64,000 bases of DNA from Leeuwenhoekiella aestuarii (lineage in GTDB: Bacteria; Bacteroidota; Bacteroidia; Flavobacteriales; Flavobacteriaceae): positions 62,001 through 126,000 of the forward strand of contig NZ_QOVJ01000005.1 in NCBI RefSeq assembly GCF_004104055.1, written 5' to 3'. Shown in pieces: positions 28,918-38,645 of this stretch. The position numbers were made by a program, and so were the translations under genes. Position 1 is the stretch's first letter. Each line of letters starts with the position of its first letter. The notes under the pieces were generated by a model. The model saw only the letters and a list, made by a program, of their open reading frames with translations, was not told the origin of the DNA and did not search any database.

Positions 28918-31900
28918 ATGAAAAAACGATTACAAGGATTTCTAATGCTATTCTTAGTATTAGTTGTGCAGTTTTCTTTTGCACAAACCAGAACAATCTC
29001 TGGAACGGTAACCGATGATAGTGGTGTTCCACTACCTGGTGTTAATGTCCTAATTTCTGGAACAACTACCGGAACTCAAACTGACTTTGACGGATTGTAT
29101 TCTATTGAAGCATCAACAGGTGATGTGCTTACTTTTAGTTATGTTGGATTTACACCACAGGATGCAAAAATTGGAGCTTCATCTACGGTGAATATTCAGA
29201 TGCAAGCTGGAGAATCTCTTGAAGAAGTAGTAGTTACTGCACAAGGTATCAAGAGAGAAAAGAAAGCTCTTGGTTATGCAGTTAGCGAGGTTGCTTCTGA
29301 GGATTTAGAGCAAAGGCCTGAATCTGATGTCGCAAGGGTTCTTTCCGGTAAAGCTTCCGGGGTTGAGATTACTGCTCAAAACGGAACCTCAGGATCCGCA
29401 ACTAACGTTGTAATTAGGGGTTACACTTCTATCAATGGGAGCAATCAAGCACTTTTTGTTGTAGATGGAGTTCCTTTTAGCAGTGGAACAAACTCTCAAG
29501 ACAACTTTGTTAACGGTAACGTAGGTTCAAGTCGATTCTTAGACATCGACCCTAACAACATTGCCAGCATAACCGTTCTTAAAGGACTTGCTGCTGCAAC
29601 GCTTTATGGAACAGACGGTAGAAATGGTGTCATATTGATAACAACAAAAGCAAATAGCGGGCAAGCAAGCAAAAAGAAGACTGAAATCACTTTAAATCAA
29701 TCTTTCTTTTTCAATGAAATTGCTTCTCTCCCGGATTATCAACAATCGTATGGAGGGGGATTCAATCAGTCTTTTGGGTGGTTCTTTAGTAACTATGGTC
29801 CAAATTTCAGTCCTAATGGAGTTGATGGCTATCTAAATGATCCTGCAGGAATAGTTGACGCTAACGGGAATGTTCCTCATCCATATTCTACAAACTCATT
29901 TCTAAGTAACTTTCTTGGCGGAGACAATGAACTATTCCAATCTTTTCAAGGCGTAGATTACGCTTATAAACCATATGCGAGTGTTAAAAATTTCTTCAGA
30001 ACAGGAAGCGTAAGTAACACCTCTTTAAACATTAGGGGAGGTTCTGATGACGGCAATATGTCTTTCAATGTAAACTTTGGTCATACTGACGACGAAGGGT
30101 TTACACCCGGAAACAGCCTTACAAGAAATACGCTTTCAGTAGGTGGTCGCGCTAAACTAAGTAATAGATTTACAGTAACCGGTATATTAAACTACTCTAG
30201 AAGTAATTTTGTAACCCCACCAGTGGCTGCAAGTGATGGTAATGCCAACTATGGTCTTTCAGTTTTTGGCCAAGTATTCTTTACCCCTATTAGTGTTGAC
30301 TTAATGAACCTTCCTTTTGAAATTCCTGAAACAGGAGGAAGTATTTATTATCGTAATGGTAATGATATTGTAAATCCACGATGGATTGTTGCTAATGCTC
30401 AGAACGGGCAGCTAACCAACCGTGTATTTGGTAATGCTCAGTTATCTTATGAGTTTAACGATAATGTAAGTGTTTTATATCGCGGAGGTATTGATATCTA
30501 TAATGAAAGAAACCACTCATATTCAAACAAAGGTGGTGTAAATAGTGACGCAGATAGATTTGGATATTATAACACTTGGGATAATAACTCAACAACATTT
30601 AATCATTATGCTGCTATATCTGGTAACTATGATTTAACTGCAGATCAAAAGCTAAACGTTAGCTTTCTTTTGGGAGGAAGTTCTTTAGGAGAGTATTTTG
30701 ACCAACAAGGTGTTGCAAGCTCAAGCCAGATAGTATACAATGTTCAAAGACATTTCAACTTTGAAAACCAACTTCCTATTCAAAGTACTGTAGAGAGAAA
30801 TACTATAGGTTTATTCGGTGATTTGTCGTTTGAATATGACAGTTTCTTATATCTTTCTTTATCAGGAAGAAATGACTGGATTTCAAACTTAATTGCAGAA
30901 AACAACAGTCAGTTCTATCCAAGTGTAAGCGCCTCTTTTATTCCCACATCAGCTTTTGAAGGTTTTGGAAATGGTAATAGTATAGGACTTAACTACCTTA
31001 AATTAAGAGCAGGTCTTGGCTCTTCGGCTGGCTTCCCTTCTGGATACCCTACCGTTAACACAATAGGTCAGTCAACTCAAGTTGGAGGTGGGGCCATAGG
31101 CGGACCTTCAGGAATTGTAACCAATACTGTTAGTAACAGCTTAGCAAACCCACAATTGCTACCAGAACTTATCAGCGAATGGGAAGTTGGTTTTGATGCT
31201 CGATTATTAAAAAATCGCTTAGATATTAGCTTATCGTATTATGATCGCACAACAAAAAACCTGATTGTAGGTAGACCATTATCTCCGTCATCAGGATATA
31301 CTGGAACAAGTGATAATATTGGAAAAGTTGAAGGCACAGGCTGGGAAGCTGATTTAGGCATTGACATCTTTAAAAGTTCTGAAGCTGGAGGCTTTAATTG
31401 GAATTCTCGTGTAAATTTCACCACAAACAAACAGATCGTAACAGAACAAGCTAGTGATCAAATAGTCTATGCAGGCTTTTCTGACTTAGGTAATGCCGCT
31501 ATTGAAGGAGAACAGTTAGGTGTAATTGTAGGTAGTCGAGTATTAAGAGACGATAATGGCAATTTTGTTGTTGGTAATGACGGCTTTTATGTATCTGAGA
31601 CACAAATCGCAATTGATGCTAATAACAATGAAGTTCCTGTAGGAACTGAAGGTTCACGTGCAATTGCTCCAATCATCGGTAATCCCAACCCGGATTATGT
31701 AATGAACTTCATCAATTCTATTTCTTATAAAAACTTAACATTAGGTTTTCAAATAAGCCATGTGAGCGGTGGAGATATCTATTCTCAAACCATTGCTACA
31801 TTATTAGGCCGTGGTTTAATCAATCCAGATCGTAGAGAGCCATTTATACTTCCGGGAGTTTTAGCTGACGGAACACCAAATAGAAAACAATTAGATAACT

Positions 31901-32211
31901 CTTCATTCTATTTTGACAATGTTCTTTTTGGTCCTAGTGAGTTACAAATATATGACGCATCGGTTATACGCTTAAAAGAACTATCTCTTAGTTATAATAT
32001 GCCAAAGAAATGGTTGGAAAGCACTCCATTTGGAAATCTCTCAATTACGGCTGCAGGATATAACTTATGGTATGATGCCTATAACACTCCAGAACGTGCA
32101 AACTTTGATCCTAACGTAGCTGGAATTGGTGTTGGTAATGGACGAGGGTTTGACTACTTAAACGGACCTAGTTCTATAAGATATGGTTTAAGTGTTAAAG
32201 CTACATTCTAA
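28918..32211 (+). CDS. SusC/RagA-family TonB-linked outer-membrane transporter (locus 1)
   Basis: 1097 residues. After the signal peptide (LMLFLVLVVQFSFA, cut before QTRTIS) comes a carboxypeptidase-like beta-sandwich (GTVTDDSGVPLPGVNVLISG), then the motif LEEVVVTAQGIKREKKALGY and a plug domain with LVVDGVP-like FVVDGVPFSS and GRNGVILITTK. The rest is a 22-strand barrel ending YGLSVKATF. SusC proteins import glycans or peptides, capped by their SusD lipoprotein, which follows 52 bases on. No glycoside hydrolase or regulator is adjacent, so the substrate is unknown. Expression probably uses the conserved element at 28893. Confidence 0.95.
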   Translation: MKKRLQGFLMLFLVLVVQFSFAQTRTISGTVTDDSGVPLPGVNVLISGTTTGTQTDFDGLYSIEASTGDVLTFSYVGFTPQDAKIGASSTVNIQMQAGESLEEVVVTAQGIKREKKALGYAVSEVASEDLEQRPESDVARVLSGKASGVEITAQNGTSGSATNVVIRGYTSINGSNQALFVVDGVPFSSGTNSQDNFVNGNVGSSRFLDIDPNNIASITVLKGLAAATLYGTDGRNGVILITTKANSGQASKKKTEITLNQSFFFNEIASLPDYQQSYGGGFNQSFGWFFSNYGPNFSPNGVDGYLNDPAGIVDANGNVPHPYSTNSFLSNFLGGDNELFQSFQGVDYAYKPYASVKNFFRTGSVSNTSLNIRGGSDDGNMSFNVNFGHTDDEGFTPGNSLTRNTLSVGGRAKLSNRFTVTGILNYSRSNFVTPPVAASDGNANYGLSVFGQVFFTPISVDLMNLPFEIPETGGSIYYRNGNDIVNPRWIVANAQNGQLTNRVFGNAQLSYEFNDNVSVLYRGGIDIYNERNHSYSNKGGVNSDADRFGYYNTWDNNSTTFNHYAAISGNYDLTADQKLNVSFLLGGSSLGEYFDQQGVASSSQIVYNVQRHFNFENQLPIQSTVERNTIGLFGDLSFEYDSFLYLSLSGRNDWISNLIAENNSQFYPSVSASFIPTSAFEGFGNGNSIGLNYLKLRAGLGSSAGFPSGYPTVNTIGQSTQVGGGAIGGPSGIVTNTVSNSLANPQLLPELISEWEVGFDARLLKNRLDISLSYYDRTTKNLIVGRPLSPSSGYTGTSDNIGKVEGTGWEADLGIDIFKSSEAGGFNWNSRVNFTTNKQIVTEQASDQIVYAGFSDLGNAAIEGEQLGVIVGSRVLRDDNGNFVVGNDGFYVSETQIAIDANNNEVPVGTEGSRAIAPIIGNPNPDYVMNFINSISYKNLTLGFQISHVSGGDIYSQTIATLLGRGLINPDRREPFILPGVLADGTPNRKQLDNSSFYFDNVLFGPSELQIYDASVIRLKELSLSYNMPKKWLESTPFGNLSITAAGYNLWYDAYNTPERANFDPNVAGIGVGNGRGFDYLNGPSSIRYGLSVKATF

Positions 32212-32263
32212 GAAAACGTAGAGGCAAATATTTAATTAAAGCATCTACTCAAAAAATTTAAAC

Positions 32264-34042
32264 ATGAAAAAAACATATAATATTTTAGTTATAGTTTTTC
32301 TTTTAGGATTAACCGTCTTTCAAAGCTGTGAAACGGTTGAATTGGAAAAATTAGAAAACCCTAACTCTTTGAGCCCAGACCAGGCCAATCCCACGTTATT
32401 GTTCAACAATGTGCAATTGAGTTACAGAAACGGCGTAAGCTCTTTCAATAATATAGGAGCTCAGCTATCACGAATAGATCAAATGAGTGGGCGAATATAT
32501 TTTAATAATTATGGAGGAGGCTCCCTGAATGGTGCCTGGAACAATTTATTCAGCAGTATGAATCCAGACATAAGTGTAATTGAAGAATTAAATGAAGATG
32601 GTTCATATGATTATTTACTAGGAGCCTCTAAGGCGATGCAAGCCCACTTAATGATGTTATTAGTTGACTATCTAGGTGATATTGTATGGAGCCAAGCAAA
32701 TATGCCATTAGAATTTCCAGATCCGGCTATCGATGATGATGAAGCAGTTTATCAAGCAGCTCTAGCTCTTTTAGACGACGCCACCTCACTTATGCAAGGC
32801 GCAAGTTTAGGTACAGCTACAGACCTTTATTACGAGGGAGACTCTACCAAATGGATTAAGTTTATCAACACTTTAAAAATGCGTGCAGCATTAACAACTG
32901 GAGATTACACTGGAGTCATAAATGCCACTAATGTTATTGAAACTGAAGAGGATAATTTTGCATTTGCATACGGAACAAACCTTCAACAGCCAGATACCAG
33001 ACACCCTGATTATGCCAGTGATTACACAGATAGTGGCGCTAATCTTTATAGATCAAATTGGCTAATGAACTTGATGGCCGGAGAACTAGGTGATATTACC
33101 GGAGATGATGATCCTCGCAGAAGGTATTACTTCTATAGACAAGCCGGTGTTACACCAGGAAGTTTTACCAATATGCTTTTTGAAGGGAATAATCTATTCT
33201 ATATCTACCCTGATGCTTTAGGAGCTTCAACTGAAGATGCACAAACATTAGCCTGCTCAGTTCAAGACACACCTGCTCACCTTCAGTTCACTGAGGAAGA
33301 AAATTACTGGTGTTCTATGAGACTTGGCTATTGGGGAAGAGTGCATGGTAATAACGAAGGTATTCCACCAGATTCATTCGGTAGAACTGCTACTGGCGTT
33401 TATCCAGCAGGTGGAAGATTCGACGATAATTTAGATTGGATTATTCTAAATGCAGCCCAAACAGAATTAACTTTTTACGATGCAGCAGTAGGTTTAGGCC
33501 TTGGAGCAGGTGGTGCTGGAATAGAACCTATTATCCTTTCTTCATTTGTAGAGTTTTGGAGAGCTGAAGCTTACACGATGCTTCAACGAGATGCAGAAGC
33601 CGCAAGTGCAATAGAAGCCGGGGTTACAGAATCAGTTAATTATGTAACTTCTTTTAAAGACACAACAGCTGATCTATCACTAGAACCTACAGCAGACGAA
33701 ATTTCTGATTTCATTGACGCCACTGTTCAAGAATTTACTGATGCACCACGAACAACAGGTTTAGATGCTCAAGGCTGGCCAATAGAAAAAGCAAAATTGG
33801 ATATTTTAGGAGAACAATTCTTTATCGCAATGTATGGTGGCGGAGCTGACGGCTTTAATTTTATCAGACGCACAGGGTATCCAAGAACTCTTGCCCGAAA
33901 CATAGATCCAAACCCAGGCCCTTTCCCCAGAACGTTACTTTACCCTTCTGATGAAGTAAACGCAAATCCTAACTTAAATCAGAGACAGGATAACCTAACT
34001 CAGGTATTTTGGGATTCTGGAGTAACTAATCCTGCAAACTAA
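32264..34042 (+). CDS. SusD/RagB-family nutrient-binding outer-membrane lipoprotein (locus 1)
   Basis: 592 residues. The signal peptide ends in a lipobox (LTVFQSC, Cys22), followed by acidic residues as in surface-exposed Bacteroidetes lipoproteins. The helical core looks like the SusD-like_2 group: KLENPNSLSPDQANP near the start, KMRAALTTGDY in the TPR-like region, and AMYGGGADGFNFIRRTGYPR near the C-terminus. SusD acts as the lid on its SusC partner. It is followed after 7 bases by a third lipoprotein, forming a three-gene unit that ends at the terminator at 35038. Confidence 0.93.
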   Translation: MKKTYNILVIVFLLGLTVFQSCETVELEKLENPNSLSPDQANPTLLFNNVQLSYRNGVSSFNNIGAQLSRIDQMSGRIYFNNYGGGSLNGAWNNLFSSMNPDISVIEELNEDGSYDYLLGASKAMQAHLMMLLVDYLGDIVWSQANMPLEFPDPAIDDDEAVYQAALALLDDATSLMQGASLGTATDLYYEGDSTKWIKFINTLKMRAALTTGDYTGVINATNVIETEEDNFAFAYGTNLQQPDTRHPDYASDYTDSGANLYRSNWLMNLMAGELGDITGDDDPRRRYYFYRQAGVTPGSFTNMLFEGNNLFYIYPDALGASTEDAQTLACSVQDTPAHLQFTEEENYWCSMRLGYWGRVHGNNEGIPPDSFGRTATGVYPAGGRFDDNLDWIILNAAQTELTFYDAAVGLGLGAGGAGIEPIILSSFVEFWRAEAYTMLQRDAEAASAIEAGVTESVNYVTSFKDTTADLSLEPTADEISDFIDATVQEFTDAPRTTGLDAQGWPIEKAKLDILGEQFFIAMYGGGADGFNFIRRTGYPRTLARNIDPNPGPFPRTLLYPSDEVNANPNLNQRQDNLTQVFWDSGVTNPAN

Positions 34043-34049
34043 AAATTTA

Positions 34050-34994
34050 ATGAAGATGAAAAACATATATAAATACATATTAATGCTCGGGCTTGTCTTC
34101 AATGCAATCTCATGTGACGAAGATCCTGATAATGCAATTTACACAGTATTAGATTATGAGAAAGGTGCCGCTTTGAGAACTATTGAAGTAATCAATGCCT
34201 CATTAAATTCAAGCGATCCAAGCTCCACTTTTGCTGTAACTGTTGAAGAACAGGACGCTCAAGATGGAGGTCTTATGGAAAGTGTAGACATCTATGTCGC
34301 TCTTAGAGATCTTTCTCCAGACAACGGAACTACAGATCCAAACAGAAGTCTTGTAAAAACAATTGCAGCCTCAGAATTTTCAGAAGGGCCAGTAGGATTA
34401 CCTAGAGCGACTTTAACCGTTACATTCGGAGAAGCAGTTGCAGCAATGGGAATCTCTGATAGTGATTACACCGCAGGTGATGTTTTTATAGTAGATCTTG
34501 TTCTTAATCTTACAGACGGACGTTCATTAGGCCCAGAGAGTAGCTCCGGAGTGTTAACAGGCGTCTTCTTTAAGGCTCCTTTTCAATACAATGCACTATT
34601 AACTTGTTCCCCTGAACCAGGAGATTACACAGTTAGAATGTTTGATTCGTATGGAGACGGCTGGCAAACAGATTGTGGTAACGGAGGATCTGGTATTACT
34701 ATAGTTCTTGATAACAGCACATTAGAAGTAGGGCTATGCTCTCCTTATAGTGGCTGTGACGGTGCTTTTTTAAATAATAGCACCGGAGGCTGTACACCAA
34801 ATGATGGATCTTCAGGAGTAGCAACCGTCACTATACCAGAAGGAACATTAAGCGCAGAATGGAATTTCCCAGGAGATAATTATGGCGAAATAAGATTTGA
34901 AGTTTATGCTCCTAATGGTGATTTAGTTTATGACTCTGGTGACTTTGGAGAGCAAGCATCTGGTTTACTACCAATTACCGTTTGTGCTCAATAG
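34050..34994 (+). CDS. Surface lipoprotein of unknown function in SusCD locus 1
   Basis: 314 residues. The signal peptide ends VFNAISC (Cys22), followed by DEDPD, an acidic stretch like the surface-export signals of flavobacterial lipoproteins. An N-terminal Ig-like region (~25-185) is joined to a Cys-rich C-terminal domain beginning CSPEPGDYTVRMFDSYGDGW, with several further Cys and a WNFPGDNYGEIRFEVY repeat-like core. The DSYGDGW motif occurs in many Bacteroidetes cell-surface proteins. Its place third in the operon suggests an accessory ligand-binding protein (SusE/F-like role), by position only. Confidence 0.78.
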   Translation: MKMKNIYKYILMLGLVFNAISCDEDPDNAIYTVLDYEKGAALRTIEVINASLNSSDPSSTFAVTVEEQDAQDGGLMESVDIYVALRDLSPDNGTTDPNRSLVKTIAASEFSEGPVGLPRATLTVTFGEAVAAMGISDSDYTAGDVFIVDLVLNLTDGRSLGPESSSGVLTGVFFKAPFQYNALLTCSPEPGDYTVRMFDSYGDGWQTDCGNGGSGITIVLDNSTLEVGLCSPYSGCDGAFLNNSTGGCTPNDGSSGVATVTIPEGTLSAEWNFPGDNYGEIRFEVYAPNGDLVYDSGDFGEQASGLLPITVCAQ

Positions 34995-35037
34995 ACAATC
35001 AAAATTAACCACGTAGACTATCAGCCAATAGTCGAAT

Positions 35038-35071
35038 AGAAAGCCTGCAATCTAGATTGCAGGCTTTCTTA
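35038..35071 (+). terminator. Terminator after SusCD locus 1
   Basis: A perfect 32-base palindrome (AGAAAGCCTGCAATCT, 35038-35053, followed directly by its complement 35054-35069) then a T-rich stretch. It lies 43 bases after the lipoprotein stop and separates the two susC loci. Confidence 0.85.
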
Positions 35072-35424
35072 TTTCTAAATGAAGTAGTATACCATAAAAA
35101 ATTAACCTCATTTAATACGATATATTCAAATTGACACATTATTAAAACGAACAGCAAAACGAAATCGATATATACAAACCTATAATTACCAAAAATTATA
35201 CGCAGAAAAGTCTAAAGTACAGATATTTATAAATTCTATTTAACGCTACATTAAGAATACGCAATTGAACACTTAAAAAACCATATAAAATTGAATTATT
35301 CCTACTATTTGAAGCTTTAAAGCAAATTATTATCAAGGCTTCGTTAAACTTTTAAGAGAAATAAATTGTTTATTGAATATTATTTATACAAATTCGCGAT
35401 TGGCTAATTCAAATAAACAATAAC
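35072..35424. other. Intergenic region before the second susC
   Basis: 353 bases, very AT-rich, with no open frame of note. I find no exact TAnnTTTG box. The only distinctive part is the last 24 bases, with the 17-nt element shared with the first susC. A long untranslated leader or a weakly conserved promoter is likely. Confidence 0.6.
35401..35417 (+). promoter_or_regulatory. Conserved 17-nt leader element before the second susC
   Basis: TGGCTAATTCAAATAAA, identical to 28893-28909, ends 7 bases before the ATG at 35425. The match covers all 17 bases, while upstream sequences are unrelated. Confidence 0.55.
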
Positions 35425-38400
35425 ATGAAAATTAAATTTACTGGATTGCTAACGCTACTATTAGCGTTAGTAGTGCAAATCTCGTTTGCACAAACGAAAG
35501 AAGTAACCGGTACGGTTACTGATGGAAGTGGAGTTCCCCTTCCAGGCGTTAACATCGTCATTAAAGGAACCACTACAGGAACCCAAACTGATTTTGATGG
35601 AAACTATGCAATTTCTGCTTCTATAGGAGAAACTTTGGTTTTCTCGTATGTTGGTTTTGGTGACTCAGAAAAGGAAGTAGGAACTTCAAACACTATTAAT
35701 GTAACATTACAAGCAGGTGAAGCACTTGATGAAGTTGTAGTAACAGCATTAGGTATTTCTAGAGAGAAAAAATCTTTAGGTTATGCTACTGAAGAAGTTT
35801 CTGGAGATCAAGTAAGTACTGTTACACAAGGAGGTAACATTGCAAACTCTTTATCAGGTAAGGTTTCTGGTCTACAGATTAAGCGTAACAGTAATATTGG
35901 TGGTTCTACAAACGTATTACTGCGTGGTACAAACTCATTGACAGGTAACAACCAGGCTTTGTTTGTTGTTGACGGTGTTATTATTGACAACTCAAACACT
36001 AACAGTTCTTCTCAAACACAAGCTGGAGGAGGTTTTGATTATGGTAATGCTGCATCTGATATTAACCCAGATAATATTGCTTCAGTTAACGTACTTAAAG
36101 GTGCAGCTGCAACAGCTCTTTATGGTAACCGTGCTTCAAATGGTGCAATCATTATCACCACAAAAAAAGGGGCTAAAAATGAAGGCATAGGTGTTTCTAT
36201 CAATTCTGGAGTTCAGATTGGTCGTGTTAACAAAGAGACTTTCCCTACATATCAAAGTCAATATGGTGCTGGTTATGGTGCTTTTTATAGCGACACAAAC
36301 CCATACTTTTTTGACGGTGATGTAAACGGTGACGGCACTACAGATTTAATCACTCCGCTTTCTGAAGATGCATCATATGGTGCTCCTTTTGATTCTAGTT
36401 TAATGGTTTATCAGTGGGATGCATTCTTTGACCCTACTAATCCAAACTTTGGTCAAGCTACACCTTGGACCTTCGCTGGTGACAATGGACCAATTTCTTT
36501 TTTTAACACAGCTGTTACTTTAACAAACAGCATCGCAGTTTCTGGAGGTACAGATAAATCTGCTTTCCGTTTAAATTACTCTAAGTTTGACGCTACTGGT
36601 ATTATGCCAAATAGTGAGCAAAATAAGAATACGATCAACTTTAATGGTTCTCACGATTTTTCAGATAAGCTAACTGTTTCTACAAACATTAACTTTATTA
36701 ATCAGAAGACTTTAGGTCGTAACGGTACTGGGTATAGTGATAACATTATATCTAACTTCCGCCAGTGGGCTCAAACTAACGTAAACTTTGAAGATCAAAG
36801 AAGAGCTTATGAAAGAACAGGACAAAACTATACATGGAATTACACTTCTGCGAATAACTCAACGCCTATTTTCTGGGATAACCCCTATTATGTGCGTAAT
36901 GAAAACTATCAAAATGATGAACGTAACCGTGTGTATGGTAATGTTGCATTGACTTATGACGTTACAGATTGGTTCAACATTGTAGGTCGTGTAACAATGG
37001 ATTCTTATGATGAATTTCAAGAAGAACGCACTTCTGTAGGAAGTAACCCTGTAGCAAAATATTCTCGTTTCAACAGAACATTTAGAGAATATAACTACGA
37101 CTTAATTATGAACTTTGACACTGATATTACAGAGGACATTTCCTTCAATGGTATTTTAGGTACAAACATCAGAAGAAATGATATTAAGTCTGTTTACGCA
37201 ATAACTAACGGTGGCCTTGTAGTTCCTGGTGTTTACTCTCTGGCAAATTCTGAAAACCCTATTGAAGCTCCAATTGAACAAGATGAGCAAATAGGCGTTG
37301 ACGGGGTTTATGCACAAGCAAGCTTTGGTTTTTACAATAAGTTTTTCTTAGAAGGTACAATAAGACGTGATGCTACTTCTACTCTTCCTGAGAACAATAA
37401 CTCTTTTTACTATCCTTCTGTGACAGGTTCTTATATCTTCTCTAACGACATCCATGCAGATTGGTTAAGTTTCGGTAAGATTCGTTTGAACTATGCAGAA
37501 GTTGGTACAGGTGCTGAATTTGCTCAATTGCAAAATGTTTTTGCTAAACCAACACCTTTTGGAACAGCAAATCTTTTTTCTGTATCAAGCACAAGACGTA
37601 ATCCAGACTTAAAAGAGGAGCGTTTAACGAGTTATGAAGGAGGTTTAGAGTTAGACTTTTTCAAGAGAAGACTTGGTTTAGATCTTTCTGTTTACAAAAC
37701 AAATACCACTAATCAGGTTTTACCTTTACGCGTTTCTGGTTCTACAGGTTACACTACAAAAATTGTTAACTCTGGAGAATTGCAGAACAAAGGTGTTGAA
37801 GTTTCTTTAAATGCTACTCCAATACTATCTGAAGACTTTAGCTGGGATATTAGAGTAAATTTTGCTCGTAATCGCAACAAGTTGCTTTCTTTATTTGAAG
37901 GTACAGACAACCTAGTACTTGGTTCTTTTCAAGGTGGTGTAACTCTTAATGGATCTGTAGGTCAGCCTTACGGAATTATAAAAGGTACAGACTATGCTCG
38001 TGACAATAACGGAAACCGAATTATTGATGAAGATGGTTACTACACTACTACAAGTTCTAATTCAGTTATTGGAAATGTTAACCCAGACTATACAGGTGGT
38101 GTGTTCAACTCATTTAAATATAAAAATCTTAGCCTTAGTTTCTTAATAGATGTTCAAAAAGGTGGAAGCGTATTTTCTCTTGACCAATATTATGGTCAGG
38201 CAACAGGTTTATATCCTAATACCGCATTTACAAATGACTTAGGAAACCCTGTACGTAATTCACTTGCAGATGGTGGTGGTGTGATTTTTGACGGTGTAAC
38301 TTCTGATGGTTCTCCAAATACAACTCGTGTTGATGTTAGTTCTTTTGGAGTTTTTGGTTATCAAACATTCCCTAATTCTGAATTTGTTTATGATGCTTCT

Positions 38401-38637
38401 TATGTAAAACTTAGAGAAGTAGCTTTGAGCTATAATTTGCCATCACGCTTTTTAGATAACCTTTTCTTTACTAAAGCAACATTTACATTAACAGGATCTA
38501 ACCTTTGGATCATTCACAAAAATGTTCCTTATGCTGATCCAGAAGCTGGTTTAAGTTCTGGTAACCTTCAAGGATATCAGAGTGGTGTTTTACCTACAAC
38601 CAGAGATTATGGATTTAATGTAAGTCTTCAATTCTAA
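35425..38637 (+). CDS. SusC/RagA-family TonB-linked outer-membrane transporter (locus 2)
   Basis: 1070 residues with the same architecture as the SusC of locus 1. The beta-sandwich is strongly alike (VTDGSGVPLPGVNIVIKGTT), then LDEVVVTALGISREKKSLGY, a plug with FVVDGVIIDNSN and GNRASNGAIIITTKKG, and a barrel ending DYGFNVSLQF. The barrels diverge, so the substrates probably differ. The coding sequence favours GGT and GTT codons more than locus 1, which may reflect high expression. It is followed after 8 bases by its SusD. Confidence 0.95.
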   Translation: MKIKFTGLLTLLLALVVQISFAQTKEVTGTVTDGSGVPLPGVNIVIKGTTTGTQTDFDGNYAISASIGETLVFSYVGFGDSEKEVGTSNTINVTLQAGEALDEVVVTALGISREKKSLGYATEEVSGDQVSTVTQGGNIANSLSGKVSGLQIKRNSNIGGSTNVLLRGTNSLTGNNQALFVVDGVIIDNSNTNSSSQTQAGGGFDYGNAASDINPDNIASVNVLKGAAATALYGNRASNGAIIITTKKGAKNEGIGVSINSGVQIGRVNKETFPTYQSQYGAGYGAFYSDTNPYFFDGDVNGDGTTDLITPLSEDASYGAPFDSSLMVYQWDAFFDPTNPNFGQATPWTFAGDNGPISFFNTAVTLTNSIAVSGGTDKSAFRLNYSKFDATGIMPNSEQNKNTINFNGSHDFSDKLTVSTNINFINQKTLGRNGTGYSDNIISNFRQWAQTNVNFEDQRRAYERTGQNYTWNYTSANNSTPIFWDNPYYVRNENYQNDERNRVYGNVALTYDVTDWFNIVGRVTMDSYDEFQEERTSVGSNPVAKYSRFNRTFREYNYDLIMNFDTDITEDISFNGILGTNIRRNDIKSVYAITNGGLVVPGVYSLANSENPIEAPIEQDEQIGVDGVYAQASFGFYNKFFLEGTIRRDATSTLPENNNSFYYPSVTGSYIFSNDIHADWLSFGKIRLNYAEVGTGAEFAQLQNVFAKPTPFGTANLFSVSSTRRNPDLKEERLTSYEGGLELDFFKRRLGLDLSVYKTNTTNQVLPLRVSGSTGYTTKIVNSGELQNKGVEVSLNATPILSEDFSWDIRVNFARNRNKLLSLFEGTDNLVLGSFQGGVTLNGSVGQPYGIIKGTDYARDNNGNRIIDEDGYYTTTSSNSVIGNVNPDYTGGVFNSFKYKNLSLSFLIDVQKGGSVFSLDQYYGQATGLYPNTAFTNDLGNPVRNSLADGGGVIFDGVTSDGSPNTTRVDVSSFGVFGYQTFPNSEFVYDASYVKLREVALSYNLPSRFLDNLFFTKATFTLTGSNLWIIHKNVPYADPEAGLSSGNLQGYQSGVLPTTRDYGFNVSLQF

Positions 38638-38645
38638 AAAAAATA

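Noticed and set aside
35038-35069. Perfect 32-base palindrome as a mobile-element end
   Set aside because: No transposase, target duplication or second copy is present; position and T tract fit a terminator.
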